Shown here: positions 52,851 to 60,101 of the stretch, in pieces
How positions within the stretch are numbered: the stretch's first letter is position 1
Layout of the letters: each line of letters opens with the position of its first letter
From: an uncultured bacterium
GTDB taxonomy: Bacteria > Bipolaricaulota > Bipolaricaulia > UBA7950 > UBA9294
DNA length: 64,000 nucleotides
Assembly (NCBI GenBank): GCA_903857865.1
Contig: CAIOGO010000020.1
Location: forward strand, 231,064 to 295,063
Reading direction: 5' to 3'
Notes under the pieces: generated by a model
The model's database searches: none
Told to the model about the DNA's origin: nothing
Seen by the model: the letters and a program-made list of their open reading frames with translations, nothing else
Made by a program: the position numbers and the translations under genes

Positions 52851-53215
52851 ACGAGAGCTCCGACCAGAGGCGCGGCCCAGAAGAGCCAGAGCTGCTGAAG
52901 CGCCCATCCTCCCTGGAAGATCGCGACGCCCGTCGAGCGCGTCGGGTTGACCGACGTGTTCGTAATTGGGATCGAGATCAGGTGGATGAGCGTGAGCGCG
53001 AGCCCGATCGCGATCGGTGCGAAGCCCTTCGGCGCCCGCTTGTCTGTCGCGCCAAGGATGACCATCAGGAACATGGCCGCCATGGCGACCTCAGCCACGA
53101 TCGCCGCCGTCATCGAGTAGCTGCCCGGCGAGTGGATCCCGTAGCCGTTTGTCGTGAACCCGCCTGTGATGTCGAAACTGGGCACCCCCGCCGCAATGAC
53201 GCAGAGCATACCTGC
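52835..53215 (-). pseudogene. Aquaporin (AqpZ-like) C-terminal fragment
   Basis: The second half of an aquaporin is encoded: [60 protein letters not shown], then [20 protein letters not shown]. The second NPA box is NPT. The N-terminal half with the first NPA box is missing, and the C-terminus runs out of frame into the FRG remnant. Sequence 53216-53561 upstream shows no recognisable gene. A recombination or deletion scar. Confidence 0.8.
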
Positions 53216-53561
53216 TCCCACCGGTCTGCGCGCCCGCAGGGGAGAGCAGGGACGGCCAGACGCGTCTTCCCGGTGAGGGCTGCCCGTGTCAGGCTTCCGG
53301 TTCTCACCCTTCCCAAGTCGGGGACGATCCCACTCCCGTCGCGTATGACCGTCGACCTGCGGTCGTCCCGAGGAGCAGCTGGCTTCTAAGGTGGTCTGGC
53401 GGTGACGAGCATCGAGGAGCAGCCTCCTCTTGGCGCGAGCGGCGTCCATACGAATGAACTCGATGATGATGTCAAGAATCAGGATGCGCCCCGGGTTGAC
53501 CGGATGGTGTCTCGGCTGTAACGTGCTTCCCGGGTGTAAGTTGCGGCCACTCGGGGGGTGT

Positions 53562-54032
53562 ATGCACCAAGTCCATACCAGGCTCTTCATCGGAACGGAA
53601 CTCGACTGCCGCATCGGTGACGGCAGTTGGGCTGTGGTCCACGCTTGCAAGAGTCCGTGCCATCAGAGAGCGGTCGGATACCGAGGAAGTCTCCCGAGCA
53701 CTCATCCGAACTACCTTGCGTTTGAGAAGGGCAGCGACCTCTATCTGAACATGATCGATCCGCCACAGCCCTTATTCATGTCTGGCCTATTCGTCACCTT
53801 TCTCCGCTTTGGTGCGCAGAACTGGGACGCAGGCCGTTCTCTGCTGATACACTGCAATCTCGGGGAGTCACGCGCACCTTCTCTGGCCATGCTCTTTCTC
53901 GCGAAACACCTTCATGCGATCACGAATTCGGGCTTCGATGCCGCCCGCAGCCAGTTCAGCAGCATCTTTCCTCCGTATGCACCAGGCCTGGGGATTCAGA
54001 GCTATCTCCGTCAGCATTGGGATGAGCTCTAG
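53562..54032 (+). CDS. Dual-specificity protein phosphatase family protein
   Basis: A 156-aa cysteine phosphatase. The P-loop is [20 protein letters not shown] (HCx5R), and an acid loop ([13 protein letters not shown]) precedes it by about 40 residues. The N-terminal [17 protein letters not shown] matches small bacterial phosphatases of this type. GGGGGGTG lies just before the ATG. The neighbours are island genes and fragments; its 3' end overlaps, on the opposite strand, the unlikely tail of the RES protein frame. Dephosphorylation of a protein, nucleotide or ADP-ribose-derived product is possible. Confidence 0.78.
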   Translation: MHQVHTRLFIGTELDCRIGDGSWAVVHACKSPCHQRAVGYRGSLPSTHPNYLAFEKGSDLYLNMIDPPQPLFMSGLFVTFLRFGAQNWDAGRSLLIHCNLGESRAPSLAMLFLAKHLHAITNSGFDAARSQFSSIFPPYAPGLGIQSYLRQHWDEL

Positions 54033-55412
54033 ATGTACCTGGCAACTCGGCGAAGTCAGATGGCTGGCGTGGGGAGAACCGCCGTTGCCAGGGAAGCTGC
54101 CGTGAAGTCGTCGGAGAGCAGCTCCAGCCACTGGGCGGCTCCGTCTAACGCATCTGTGGGGACCGGTGGCTGAGAGGACGGTTCCGGGATACCGCAAATG
54201 ACACTGACGCTGAAAGAATCTCGTGCGGTTGCTGACATGGCGCAGTTGCTGTACGACTTCCTCCCCGGGTCTGGGAATGCCCAGTGGAAGGGCCACATCT
54301 CGTTCAAGACCGTGGCCGCCAGGGCCGGAGTGGGCGACTTCTGGCAGCCTGGCAGCAAGATGCCAATGATCGTTGCATTGCTGCAGCGGACTCTGAGGAT
54401 CGGACGGAGGGTGCACTTCGCGGCCTGGATCTCTTGGTGGCTCACGGGTTCCGGCAGGTCCGTCTGCTAGGCCGCAGGGCGCTGTCTCCTTTCCTTCCGA
54501 TCCCTGGAACGGATCACCCTTGACCATGCGCCCAGCAGCGTCGGCCGCGGGCCCCAGGACGGCAACGTTGACAGCTTCTGGATTCTCCTCGTATCCCCCG
54601 CGAACGCTGGGATACTCCACTGCCTGAATGCCTCTCAGCCTGCACAGAAAGGCCAGGAACTGCGTGGCGCGATACGGGTCAGCTACGAACTCGCACTCCT
54701 CAGGCAGGTACTCACTCTCGAGTAAGAGGTACTGGATCGTAGGCGCCCTACCCTCCAGATTCTCGTCCAGCCTCACGACTCGCCATGCGCGGGAGACGAT
54801 CTCGAATTCCTGAACGTAGATCTCTGGGCGATCGGGATCGAACGGGGACTCGAGAGCAGCCAACTCACTCGTTCGTGCAAGGTAGAGGACACTGTGCTTA
54901 CCTTCGGTGTACCTGCCCTCAGTCTGCTTCTCAAGGGGGGCTGGCCCGAAGACCGCTGAAGAGGGGCACGGGCTGCCGACATGGAAACGTCGGGATCTGA
55001 AGTACGTAGAGTCAATTCCGATCGATGCCGCTCTCCCGAGGTCAGCGAAGAGCCGCCACGCGACCGGGCGGAAGGCAAGGACGAGCCACCAGTTCGGGCG
55101 CTTCGTCGTTGAGTCCATGCTTTGGACGAATGATTGGACAGCCGCGTGGTACGTGCGCCTGTTGTTGAGGAGGACCTGACCTGACCTCCCGGTCTTGCCG
55201 CCGATCTTCCGAGCGTGGACGCTGGCAGAAACCGCGTTGCGCGCGACCAGTGTCTTATGCACTCTCATCGTGTCGGTCCGCTTGCACTTCGGACAGCGCT
55301 CGAGGTTCCCGGAGTCCCACGAAGCCCCACAGGCCACACACTCAGCCCTTATCTGCTCACCCGTCCGTGGGCCTTTCTGCGACCGCCGCCCCAGGAACCG
55401 ATCAAGGCGCAC
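53868..55412 (-). CDS. RES-domain (putative NAD+-consuming) protein with zinc ribbon, abnormal tail
   Basis: The frame begins at GTG 55412 behind GAGGAGG and overlaps the restriction gene stop by 11 bases. Residues about 28-45 form a zinc ribbon (CVACGASW, LERCPKC). The RES domain follows (about 145-300): TYFRSRRFHVG, SAVFGPAPLEKQTEGRYTEG, HSVLYLARTSELAALESPF, TQFLAFLCRLRGIQAVEY. The Arg, Tyr and Glu/Ser positions used for NAD+ phosphorolysis in RES toxins appear to be kept. After residue about 313 (position 54471) the reading loses coding character and runs antisense through other genes to 53868, so the natural stop seems lost. The RES domain itself looks intact. Confidence 0.65.
   Translation of the reverse strand: MRLDRFLGRRSQKGPRTGEQIRAECVACGASWDSGNLERCPKCKRTDTMRVHKTLVARNAVSASVHARKIGGKTGRSGQVLLNNRRTYHAAVQSFVQSMDSTTKRPNWWLVLAFRPVAWRLFADLGRAASIGIDSTYFRSRRFHVGSPCPSSAVFGPAPLEKQTEGRYTEGKHSVLYLARTSELAALESPFDPDRPEIYVQEFEIVSRAWRVVRLDENLEGRAPTIQYLLLESEYLPEECEFVADPYRATQFLAFLCRLRGIQAVEYPSVRGGYEENPEAVNVAVLGPAADAAGRMVKGDPFQGSEGKETAPCGLADGPAGTREPPRDPGREVHPPSDPQSPLQQCNDHWHLAARLPEVAHSGPGGHGLERDVALPLGIPRPGEEVVQQLRHVSNRTRFFQRQCHLRYPGTVLSATGPHRCVRRSRPVAGAALRRLHGSFPGNGGSPHASHLTSPSCQVHLELIPMLTEIALNPQAWCIRRKDAAELAAGGIEARIRDRMKVFREKEHGQRRCA
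54198..54470 (+). CDS. N-terminal fragment of an unrecognised island protein
   Basis: The 90-aa frame starts with a coherent helical segment (LKESRAVADMAQLLYDFLPG, then HISFKTVAARAGVGDFWQPG) that reads like the N-terminus of a conserved bacterial protein of unknown function. After about residue 66 (LLQRTL) it turns into unrelated Trp/Arg sequence. Probably a 3'-truncated gene, joined head-on to the tail of the RES frame. The ribosome binding site is weak. Confidence 0.4.
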   Translation: MTLTLKESRAVADMAQLLYDFLPGSGNAQWKGHISFKTVAARAGVGDFWQPGSKMPMIVALLQRTLRIGRRVHFAAWISWWLTGSGRSVC

Positions 55413-58386
55413 CTGTCGCCTCCTCGACGACCAAGATCTCATCGTCGGTCAGGCCGTAGAGGACGTAGACGAGCTGGTCGATCTTCCGGTCCGTTGCGTC
55501 GATCTGGCGCTGCAGAAGGCCTCGCTCGTGCTCAGTGCGGGCTGCGGAGGCAGATGCTGTCAGCGCCAGCATCACACCGACTGCAGTCTCAAGCTTCAGG
55601 TTGCCGCCGTCTCTGCGACACGCTCCGGCGGGGATGGGTAAGGGTTCGAGCTTCGACGCCTTGACCTGAGGGATCACCCGTGACTCGCCCTGATTCGCAA
55701 CGCGATATAGAAAGTCAAAAGTTCTCGATTGCATGACGGCAATCACTGCAGCAGGGGAGTACTCGGGAAGCGGCCTGAAGACGTACATCGCATCCGTCAC
55801 GAAGAGAGAAGACGCAGGATCGAGTACGAGAGCCAGTGACTTGGTGGTGGTGAGTCCGATGATCTTGGGCGACTCGAATATCTCGGGAGAGCGCGGCCGG
55901 TGAAGTGCCCACCATGGGTGCTTACCCTGCGCGACCTCGGGGCAGCTATTCAGGTGACGGTACTTCGCCAGGTGTGCGAGAGCTCTGGGATAGTGAGCCA
56001 TTGGCGTCGCCCTCGTGGTGTACAGGATGTGCTGGTGTGGCTGTGCGACAGCGTATCTCTTGATCGCTGATCCGCCGATGCTGGGGCGGAGCAGTTCGCT
56101 CTCGATTCCCGAGGCCTGGGCGTCTTCTTCCAACACTACGTGCGCCTCCGCGACATCGGGCGTCACGCCACGCTGAATGGTTCCGTCAAGGATTGAGCCG
56201 AGGGAGGGTAACTCGGCGCGAAGGCGACGGAGGAGCTCAGCCGCCTCAAGGTTGCTGACAAAGAACGTGGCGTGTGGATCCGCTAGGCAGAGCTCTTTCC
56301 AGCCATCCCATGCCACGGAGCTGAGCCCTTCCAGACCCTCAACGAGCAGGCCCCCTTCGCAGGCTACATCGCCGACGTGGACGAGTGCCCTCGGTCCGGG
56401 GGCGGTGGCGACGACTATTGCCGACGTGTTCAGGACCCGCTTTCCAAAGACCCCTTGTCCAAGGTTCACAAGCAGCGAGAGCCCATGGCCAAGAAGTCGA
56501 TGTCTCAGAGATGTAGCGTCAGCCTGGTTGAGGATGGTCCCCGGCACAATGAAGCCGGTCGCACCCCGCTGCCTCGTCAGAGAGAGCGCTAGGTCAAGGA
56601 AGTAGATGTACGAGTCGACCATTCTGTCGACAACAGCCCGATGGCGGCTTCTCAAGTACTGGAGTTCGTGCTCCGTGAAGCTCGCTCCCCACGGGGGATT
56701 CCCAATCACGACATTGAAGCCACCGGCAGTCATGATCTCGGGGAACGCGGTTTCCCAGTCGAAGGCGTTGATCCGGTATCTCTCTTCTTCCGTGAGCGCG
56801 TCAATCAGGTGCTCGTCGTAGAAGTCGGTCCCAATCAGGGAGTTGCCACACTGGATGTTCTTCCCAAGGTCGGGCAGGGCTCGCTCGCGGAAGAGCTGGA
56901 GGTGCTTCACAAGCGTCTCAGCATCCTCTCCCTCCAGCACCTTCAGCAGGAGAGAGAGCTTGGTCACCTCGACGGCCTGCGGGTCGATATCGACACCGTA
57001 GATGCAGTCTAGAAGGATTCTCTTCCTCTCGGCCGTTGTCAGTCGCCATTCGTCATCCTGTCCTCGGAAAACCTTCGGCCGCCGGCCACGAGCTAACCGT
57101 TCTGGATCGTGGCTTGCATACCAGGCCTGATGCCAGTCGAGCAACAACTGGTACGCACCGAGAAGGAACGAGCCCGAACCACAGGCGGGATCAAGAATGC
57201 GAAGGTTTCCTGCTTCCTTGGGCGTCATCCCATCAATCAGCTTGCCAACGGTGTTCTTGACGATGTAGTCGACGATATACGTCGGCGTGTAGTAGACGCC
57301 GCCGGCCTTCTTGACTTCTGGCTTCTCCTCGACAACCGCATGGTGCCCGGCCGTTAGTCGGATGACCTTCCCAAGGAATTGCTCGTACACATGGCCAAGG
57401 ATGTCGGCAGGGAGAACGGAGAACTCGTACGGGCTCTTCGGGTAGTAGAGTGCATCGAGAATCTCCTTCAGTGCTTTGTCGTCGATTGTGAGCCCCGGAG
57501 TCAGCGTGTCCGGTTCCCCTGGCCGGTCGTTCTCGCTGCGGAAATGGAAGAGACCAGAGTTGTATCTCTCGTCGGCAGTGCGGAAGACTCCCAGCAACCG
57601 CCCGTAGATGCACGTGCCGTTGAGGAGCCCGCGCAGCACGCCATACTCCTCGATGCCTCGGTCTTCGCAGATTCGGAGGAAGATGATCCGGTCGATGGTC
57701 GTTTGCACTGCCGTGTTCAGTTCCCTCTGACTCAGGCCCGGATTCCGTAGCGCGAGGTTGTGGGCAAGAAGGTCACGCCAGGTCTCTATCTCCTTCAAGA
57801 AGGCATCGTCGACGGTAGTGGTCCCTTTCTTCTTTGCCGAGGCGGCATGCTTGTCGAAGGCGCCTTTCTGGATGGCTTCGGGAGAGAAGAGCTCCGCGAT
57901 CTCTTCCCATTGCTTGGCATAGTCTTCGCACGTGAGGTAGAGGATCCGGCCGTTGGCAGCTGTGTCCGTCGGATCCGGCTTCTTCGTGCAGTCGTACACA
58001 GCGAGCTCGTGGAAGTCCGTCAGAATTGAGAGAGGAAGCTTCGCCGACCAGGCGTAGCGGCGCAGTTGGTAGGCGGGAGAAGGATCTCCCTTCACGTCGA
58101 CCGACGGTTTCTTCGCTTCGACAAAGAACTTGCGCACGCCGCCGAGGCGGAAGGCGTAGTCCGGTGCCTTCGTCGCCCCGGAGATCTTGATGGCATCCTC
58201 GTGGACGACTTCCTTGTATGCCTCCGCGTAGCCCTTGGTGTTGTCCACGTCCCAGCCCAGCGCCTCAAACATCGGCTCGAGGAACTCGCGCCGCAGCGTG
58301 GCTTCGTTGTACCCAGCGGAGAGGTACTCATCGCGGTGTTCTCGGAAACGCTCGACAAGAGAGAGCACGCTGTCTGGAGCCGGCAT
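55402..58386 (-). CDS. Type IIG restriction-modification enzyme (Eco57I-like methylase fusion)
   Basis: A 994-aa single-chain restriction-modification protein. The N-terminal nuclease domain has PDYAFRLGGVRKFFVEAKKP (PD...E-x-K). A helical connector follows. The N6-adenine methyltransferase has motif I LDPACGSGSFLLGAY, YGVDIDPQAVEVTKLSLLL, and motif IV NVVIGNPPWGASF. The C-terminal specificity domain (about 690-930) ends with KLEPLPIPAG and a coiled coil. No separate methylase or subunit genes are needed. The predicted promoter leaves almost no leader and there is no good ribosome binding site. The stop overlaps the RES-domain gene, making an RM-RES transcription unit. Confidence 0.9.
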   Translation of the reverse strand: MPAPDSVLSLVERFREHRDEYLSAGYNEATLRREFLEPMFEALGWDVDNTKGYAEAYKEVVHEDAIKISGATKAPDYAFRLGGVRKFFVEAKKPSVDVKGDPSPAYQLRRYAWSAKLPLSILTDFHELAVYDCTKKPDPTDTAANGRILYLTCEDYAKQWEEIAELFSPEAIQKGAFDKHAASAKKKGTTTVDDAFLKEIETWRDLLAHNLALRNPGLSQRELNTAVQTTIDRIIFLRICEDRGIEEYGVLRGLLNGTCIYGRLLGVFRTADERYNSGLFHFRSENDRPGEPDTLTPGLTIDDKALKEILDALYYPKSPYEFSVLPADILGHVYEQFLGKVIRLTAGHHAVVEEKPEVKKAGGVYYTPTYIVDYIVKNTVGKLIDGMTPKEAGNLRILDPACGSGSFLLGAYQLLLDWHQAWYASHDPERLARGRRPKVFRGQDDEWRLTTAERKRILLDCIYGVDIDPQAVEVTKLSLLLKVLEGEDAETLVKHLQLFRERALPDLGKNIQCGNSLIGTDFYDEHLIDALTEEERYRINAFDWETAFPEIMTAGGFNVVIGNPPWGASFTEHELQYLRSRHRAVVDRMVDSYIYFLDLALSLTRQRGATGFIVPGTILNQADATSLRHRLLGHGLSLLVNLGQGVFGKRVLNTSAIVVATAPGPRALVHVGDVACEGGLLVEGLEGLSSVAWDGWKELCLADPHATFFVSNLEAAELLRRLRAELPSLGSILDGTIQRGVTPDVAEAHVVLEEDAQASGIESELLRPSIGGSAIKRYAVAQPHQHILYTTRATPMAHYPRALAHLAKYRHLNSCPEVAQGKHPWWALHRPRSPEIFESPKIIGLTTTKSLALVLDPASSLFVTDAMYVFRPLPEYSPAAVIAVMQSRTFDFLYRVANQGESRVIPQVKASKLEPLPIPAGACRRDGGNLKLETAVGVMLALTASASAARTEHERGLLQRQIDATDRKIDQLVYVLYGLTDDEILVVEEATGAP

Positions 58387-58395
58387 GTTGTCTTC

Positions 58396-58423
58396 AGTCT
58401 AGCGCGGCTACCCGATGAATCAA
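58396..58423 (-). promoter_or_regulatory. Predicted promoter of the type IIG gene, near-leaderless
   Basis: Minus-strand TTGATT (58418-58423) and TAGACT (58396-58401), spacer 16. Only 9 bases separate the -10 box from the ATG, so the transcript would start a few bases before or at the start codon. Confidence 0.45.
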
Positions 58424-58492
58424 GGAAGTGAAGGAGTTGGCCGACGGTGAGCGGCTACAATCTGCCCGATATCCTGTGGCGCTACGTTAGGC

Positions 58493-58586
58493 AATCGGGG
58501 GACACATACCTATTTCCCGGCTGCTGCCCGCCGTACATGGCACTCCTCCGAGCGGGCCACAGAATTGAGGTATGTGTCCCCCGATT
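58493..58586. repeat. 94-base palindromic (REP/MITE-like) element
   Basis: A perfect 19-bp inverted repeat AATCGGGGGACACATACCT (58493-58511) and its complement (58568-58586), with a nested 6-bp stem GCCCGC/GCGGGC (58526-58531, 58552-58557). The outer arm resembles the GGGGACACATACCT-type ends linked to REP-associated tyrosine transposases, but no transposase is in the window. Confidence 0.8.
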
Positions 58587-58611
58587 CTAACAGATCTGGA
58601 GAATCGCCTGA

Positions 58612-58822
58612 CCAACTCTTCCCTGCCCGATAAACGTGCGAGATCGTCGCCAAAGTACGCTCACTGATTGGCAAGCAACGCTCATCCCGAGCAGGTTGTG
58701 ATGCCGAGATGGATGAGCTTCGTACCGATATCGATGTCCTCGTTTGCTTCCTGTACGGAACCAGCGAGTAACTGTCGCCAGGGCGCCCAACTCTCCTTTG
58801 CCCGATAAACGCGGAGACGCCT
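58612..58822 (+). repeat. Imperfect direct repeat around GCCCGATAAACG
   Basis: CCAACTCTtccctGCCCGATAAACG continuing to GAGAtcgtCGCC (from 58612), and CCAACTCTcctttGCCCGATAAACG continuing to GAGACGCC (from 58788). The interval 58424-59008 contains no gene I can support; a minus-strand frame across it shows no domain. Function unknown. Confidence 0.55.
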
Positions 58823-59008
58823 AAGGCGTGCCCGAGGTGCAAGAGTCCGTACTGGGACAGGCCGAGAACGCAGGGCGCGAAGGCCAGTACAACCCATACG
58901 AGAACGTAGTTCCGCGCGCGTAGCGCAAGACAGGATTCTTCCTGCTTCTCAGTTTGGCGCAAACGCGCCAAACTCAGTACGGATGGCGGTTACGCGGCGC
59001 CTCTGCTG

Positions 59009-59036
59009 TTGACTTCTACCCCGTTTCGGGTATACT
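59009..59036 (+). promoter_or_regulatory. Strong promoter-like sequence with no gene downstream on its strand
   Basis: TTGACT (59009-59014) and TATACT (59031-59036), spacer 16, the closest match to a sigma-70 consensus in the island. Transcription would run into the folded segment at 59044-59127. Confidence 0.65.
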
Positions 59037-59042
59037 GCGATA

Positions 59043-59130
59043 GACGCAGGCAAGCGCGGGATGAATCGCTGGCCGCCAGCAAGGCGACAGCGCGAAAGCG
59101 TGGGATCCAGCGACCCGGGGCCTGCGTTAA
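59043..59130 (+). ncRNA. Candidate structured small RNA, class unknown
   Basis: The segment folds with nested, mutually compatible helices. P1: ACGCAGGC (59044-59051)/GCCTGCGT (59120-59127). P2a: CGGG (59057-59060)/CCCG (59114-59117). P2b: TCGCTGG (59066-59072)/CCAGCGA (59107-59113), with bulge ATGAA between P2a and P2b on one side only. Inside are two hairpins: CGCC-AGCAA-GGCG (59074-59086) and GCGC-GAAA-GCGT (59090-59101), the latter with a GNRA tetraloop. This is a three-way junction. A promoter lies just upstream. No protein on the plus strand fits. The ATGAATCGCTGG region reminded me of transposon guide RNAs (HEARO/omega type), but I cannot confirm this. No terminator T-run is seen. Confidence 0.5.
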
Positions 59131-59136
59131 TGTTTG

Positions 59137-59940
59137 CTACCAGAATCGCTCCATCCTGCCAGCGGTGCACTCTGCGTTGACGACAGCAAGCGCATCTCCG
59201 GGAACGATCTTGATTCCGTACGACTCGGCAGAGCCGTTGTGCTTGTACAGTATGGGACGAAGGATGTGAGCGTACCTCGCTTCTCTACTGCCGTAGGTGT
59301 CTGTCTCAAGCGCGTTCAACGTGGCTCCTGCCAAGGCATCCGCCAATTGCAGACCAGCCCAACTCACTGGTGATTCGACATGCACCTTGCTGGGATCCAT
59401 CTCAAGACTGGAGAACTCAATGCGGATGTCTTCTCCGGCTCCCTTCTTCGTCTTCAGGAGTGACAGATAATTCAGCAAGTTGGAGTACGACAGGTTCTTC
59501 CGTTTCGAGAACCACAGTTCGGCGCGTCCGTCTCCTTGTCCATCTACTCGGTTGTCCCGCGCCAGCCAGGAGACTCTTTCGAGAAGATACCGCACTGCGT
59601 AGAAGTACAAGACATCCCGCTCCCCAAAGGTAGCAGCGTCTTTCAGCGATGGCTTGTGCACGGCGACGCTGCACCCTCGCGCGCTCATCTCAGCTACGGT
59701 CTGAGCGTACAGCACCTTCTGGCCGTGCGGCAGCTTGCGCCAGTGGACGTGCGCGTCCTTCTCGCGATTCGTCGCTGTGCGGAACTCCCTAAGGCGGTTG
59801 ACACACTGACCATCATTGATTGCGCGCACTGCGAACGCGCTGAGCACAAACCACTCGGAGCTACCCTTCTGCGGATGAGGCAGGAAGGTGAAGCCTTCAT
59901 CACCAGATTCATCGATGTATACGCGATATGATGCGACCAT
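59137..59940 (-). CDS. DUF3800 domain protein
   Basis: A 267-aa protein of the DUF3800 family, thought to have an RNase H-like fold and frequent in defence and mobile regions. The N-terminal VYIDESGDEGF and the C-terminal SWAGLQLADALAGATLNAL hallmarks are both present, with HVHWRKLPHGQKVLYAQTV in between. The ATG at 59940 has no ribosome binding site, and TATAAT ends 7 bases before it, suggesting a leaderless mRNA. It closes the island on the right and is transcribed away from ssnA. Confidence 0.85.
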   Translation of the reverse strand: MVASYRVYIDESGDEGFTFLPHPQKGSSEWFVLSAFAVRAINDGQCVNRLREFRTATNREKDAHVHWRKLPHGQKVLYAQTVAEMSARGCSVAVHKPSLKDAATFGERDVLYFYAVRYLLERVSWLARDNRVDGQGDGRAELWFSKRKNLSYSNLLNYLSLLKTKKGAGEDIRIEFSSLEMDPSKVHVESPVSWAGLQLADALAGATLNALETDTYGSREARYAHILRPILYKHNGSAESYGIKIVPGDALAVVNAECTAGRMERFW

Positions 59941-59946
59941 AAGTCG

Positions 59947-59952
59947 ATTATA
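59947..59952 (-). promoter_or_regulatory. Perfect -10 box abutting the DUF3800 start
   Basis: Minus-strand TATAAT, with 6 bases between it and the ATG. No clear -35 box is visible at 16-18 bases. The expected transcription start coincides with the A of ATG. Confidence 0.5.
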
Positions 59953-60054
59953 GGAGAAGGCGCCGCTGTTTTCTCATTCCGCCTTCCCCTGCTGCGGTCG
60001 CGGGATAAACGGGCGGGCTCCCCGATTGTCGGACCGCCTGACAGGTCGTATGCT

Positions 60055-60098
60055 CCTCCCATCCTGCGTCGCTCACGGCACGTGAGCAAGATGGGAGG
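60055..60098 (+). promoter_or_regulatory. Leader hairpin sequestering the ssnA ribosome binding site
   Basis: CCTCCCATC (60055-60063) pairs perfectly with GATGGGAGG (60090-60098), enclosing a second stem GCTCAC-ggcac-GTGAGC (60071-60087). The right arm contains the GGGAGG ribosome binding site, 3 bases before the GTG start. When folded, translation of ssnA-ygfK should be blocked. Confidence 0.65.
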
Positions 60099-60101
60099 GC
60101 T

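Noticed and set aside
53868-54470. C-terminal 200 residues of the RES frame as a real domain
   Set aside because: Arg/Pro/His-rich text antisense to coherent plus-strand genes; most likely read-through after loss of the stop.
58510-58971. Minus-strand frame of 153 codons between the restriction gene and DUF3800
   Set aside because: It crosses the palindromic element and the direct repeats, has no ribosome binding site and no recognisable domain.
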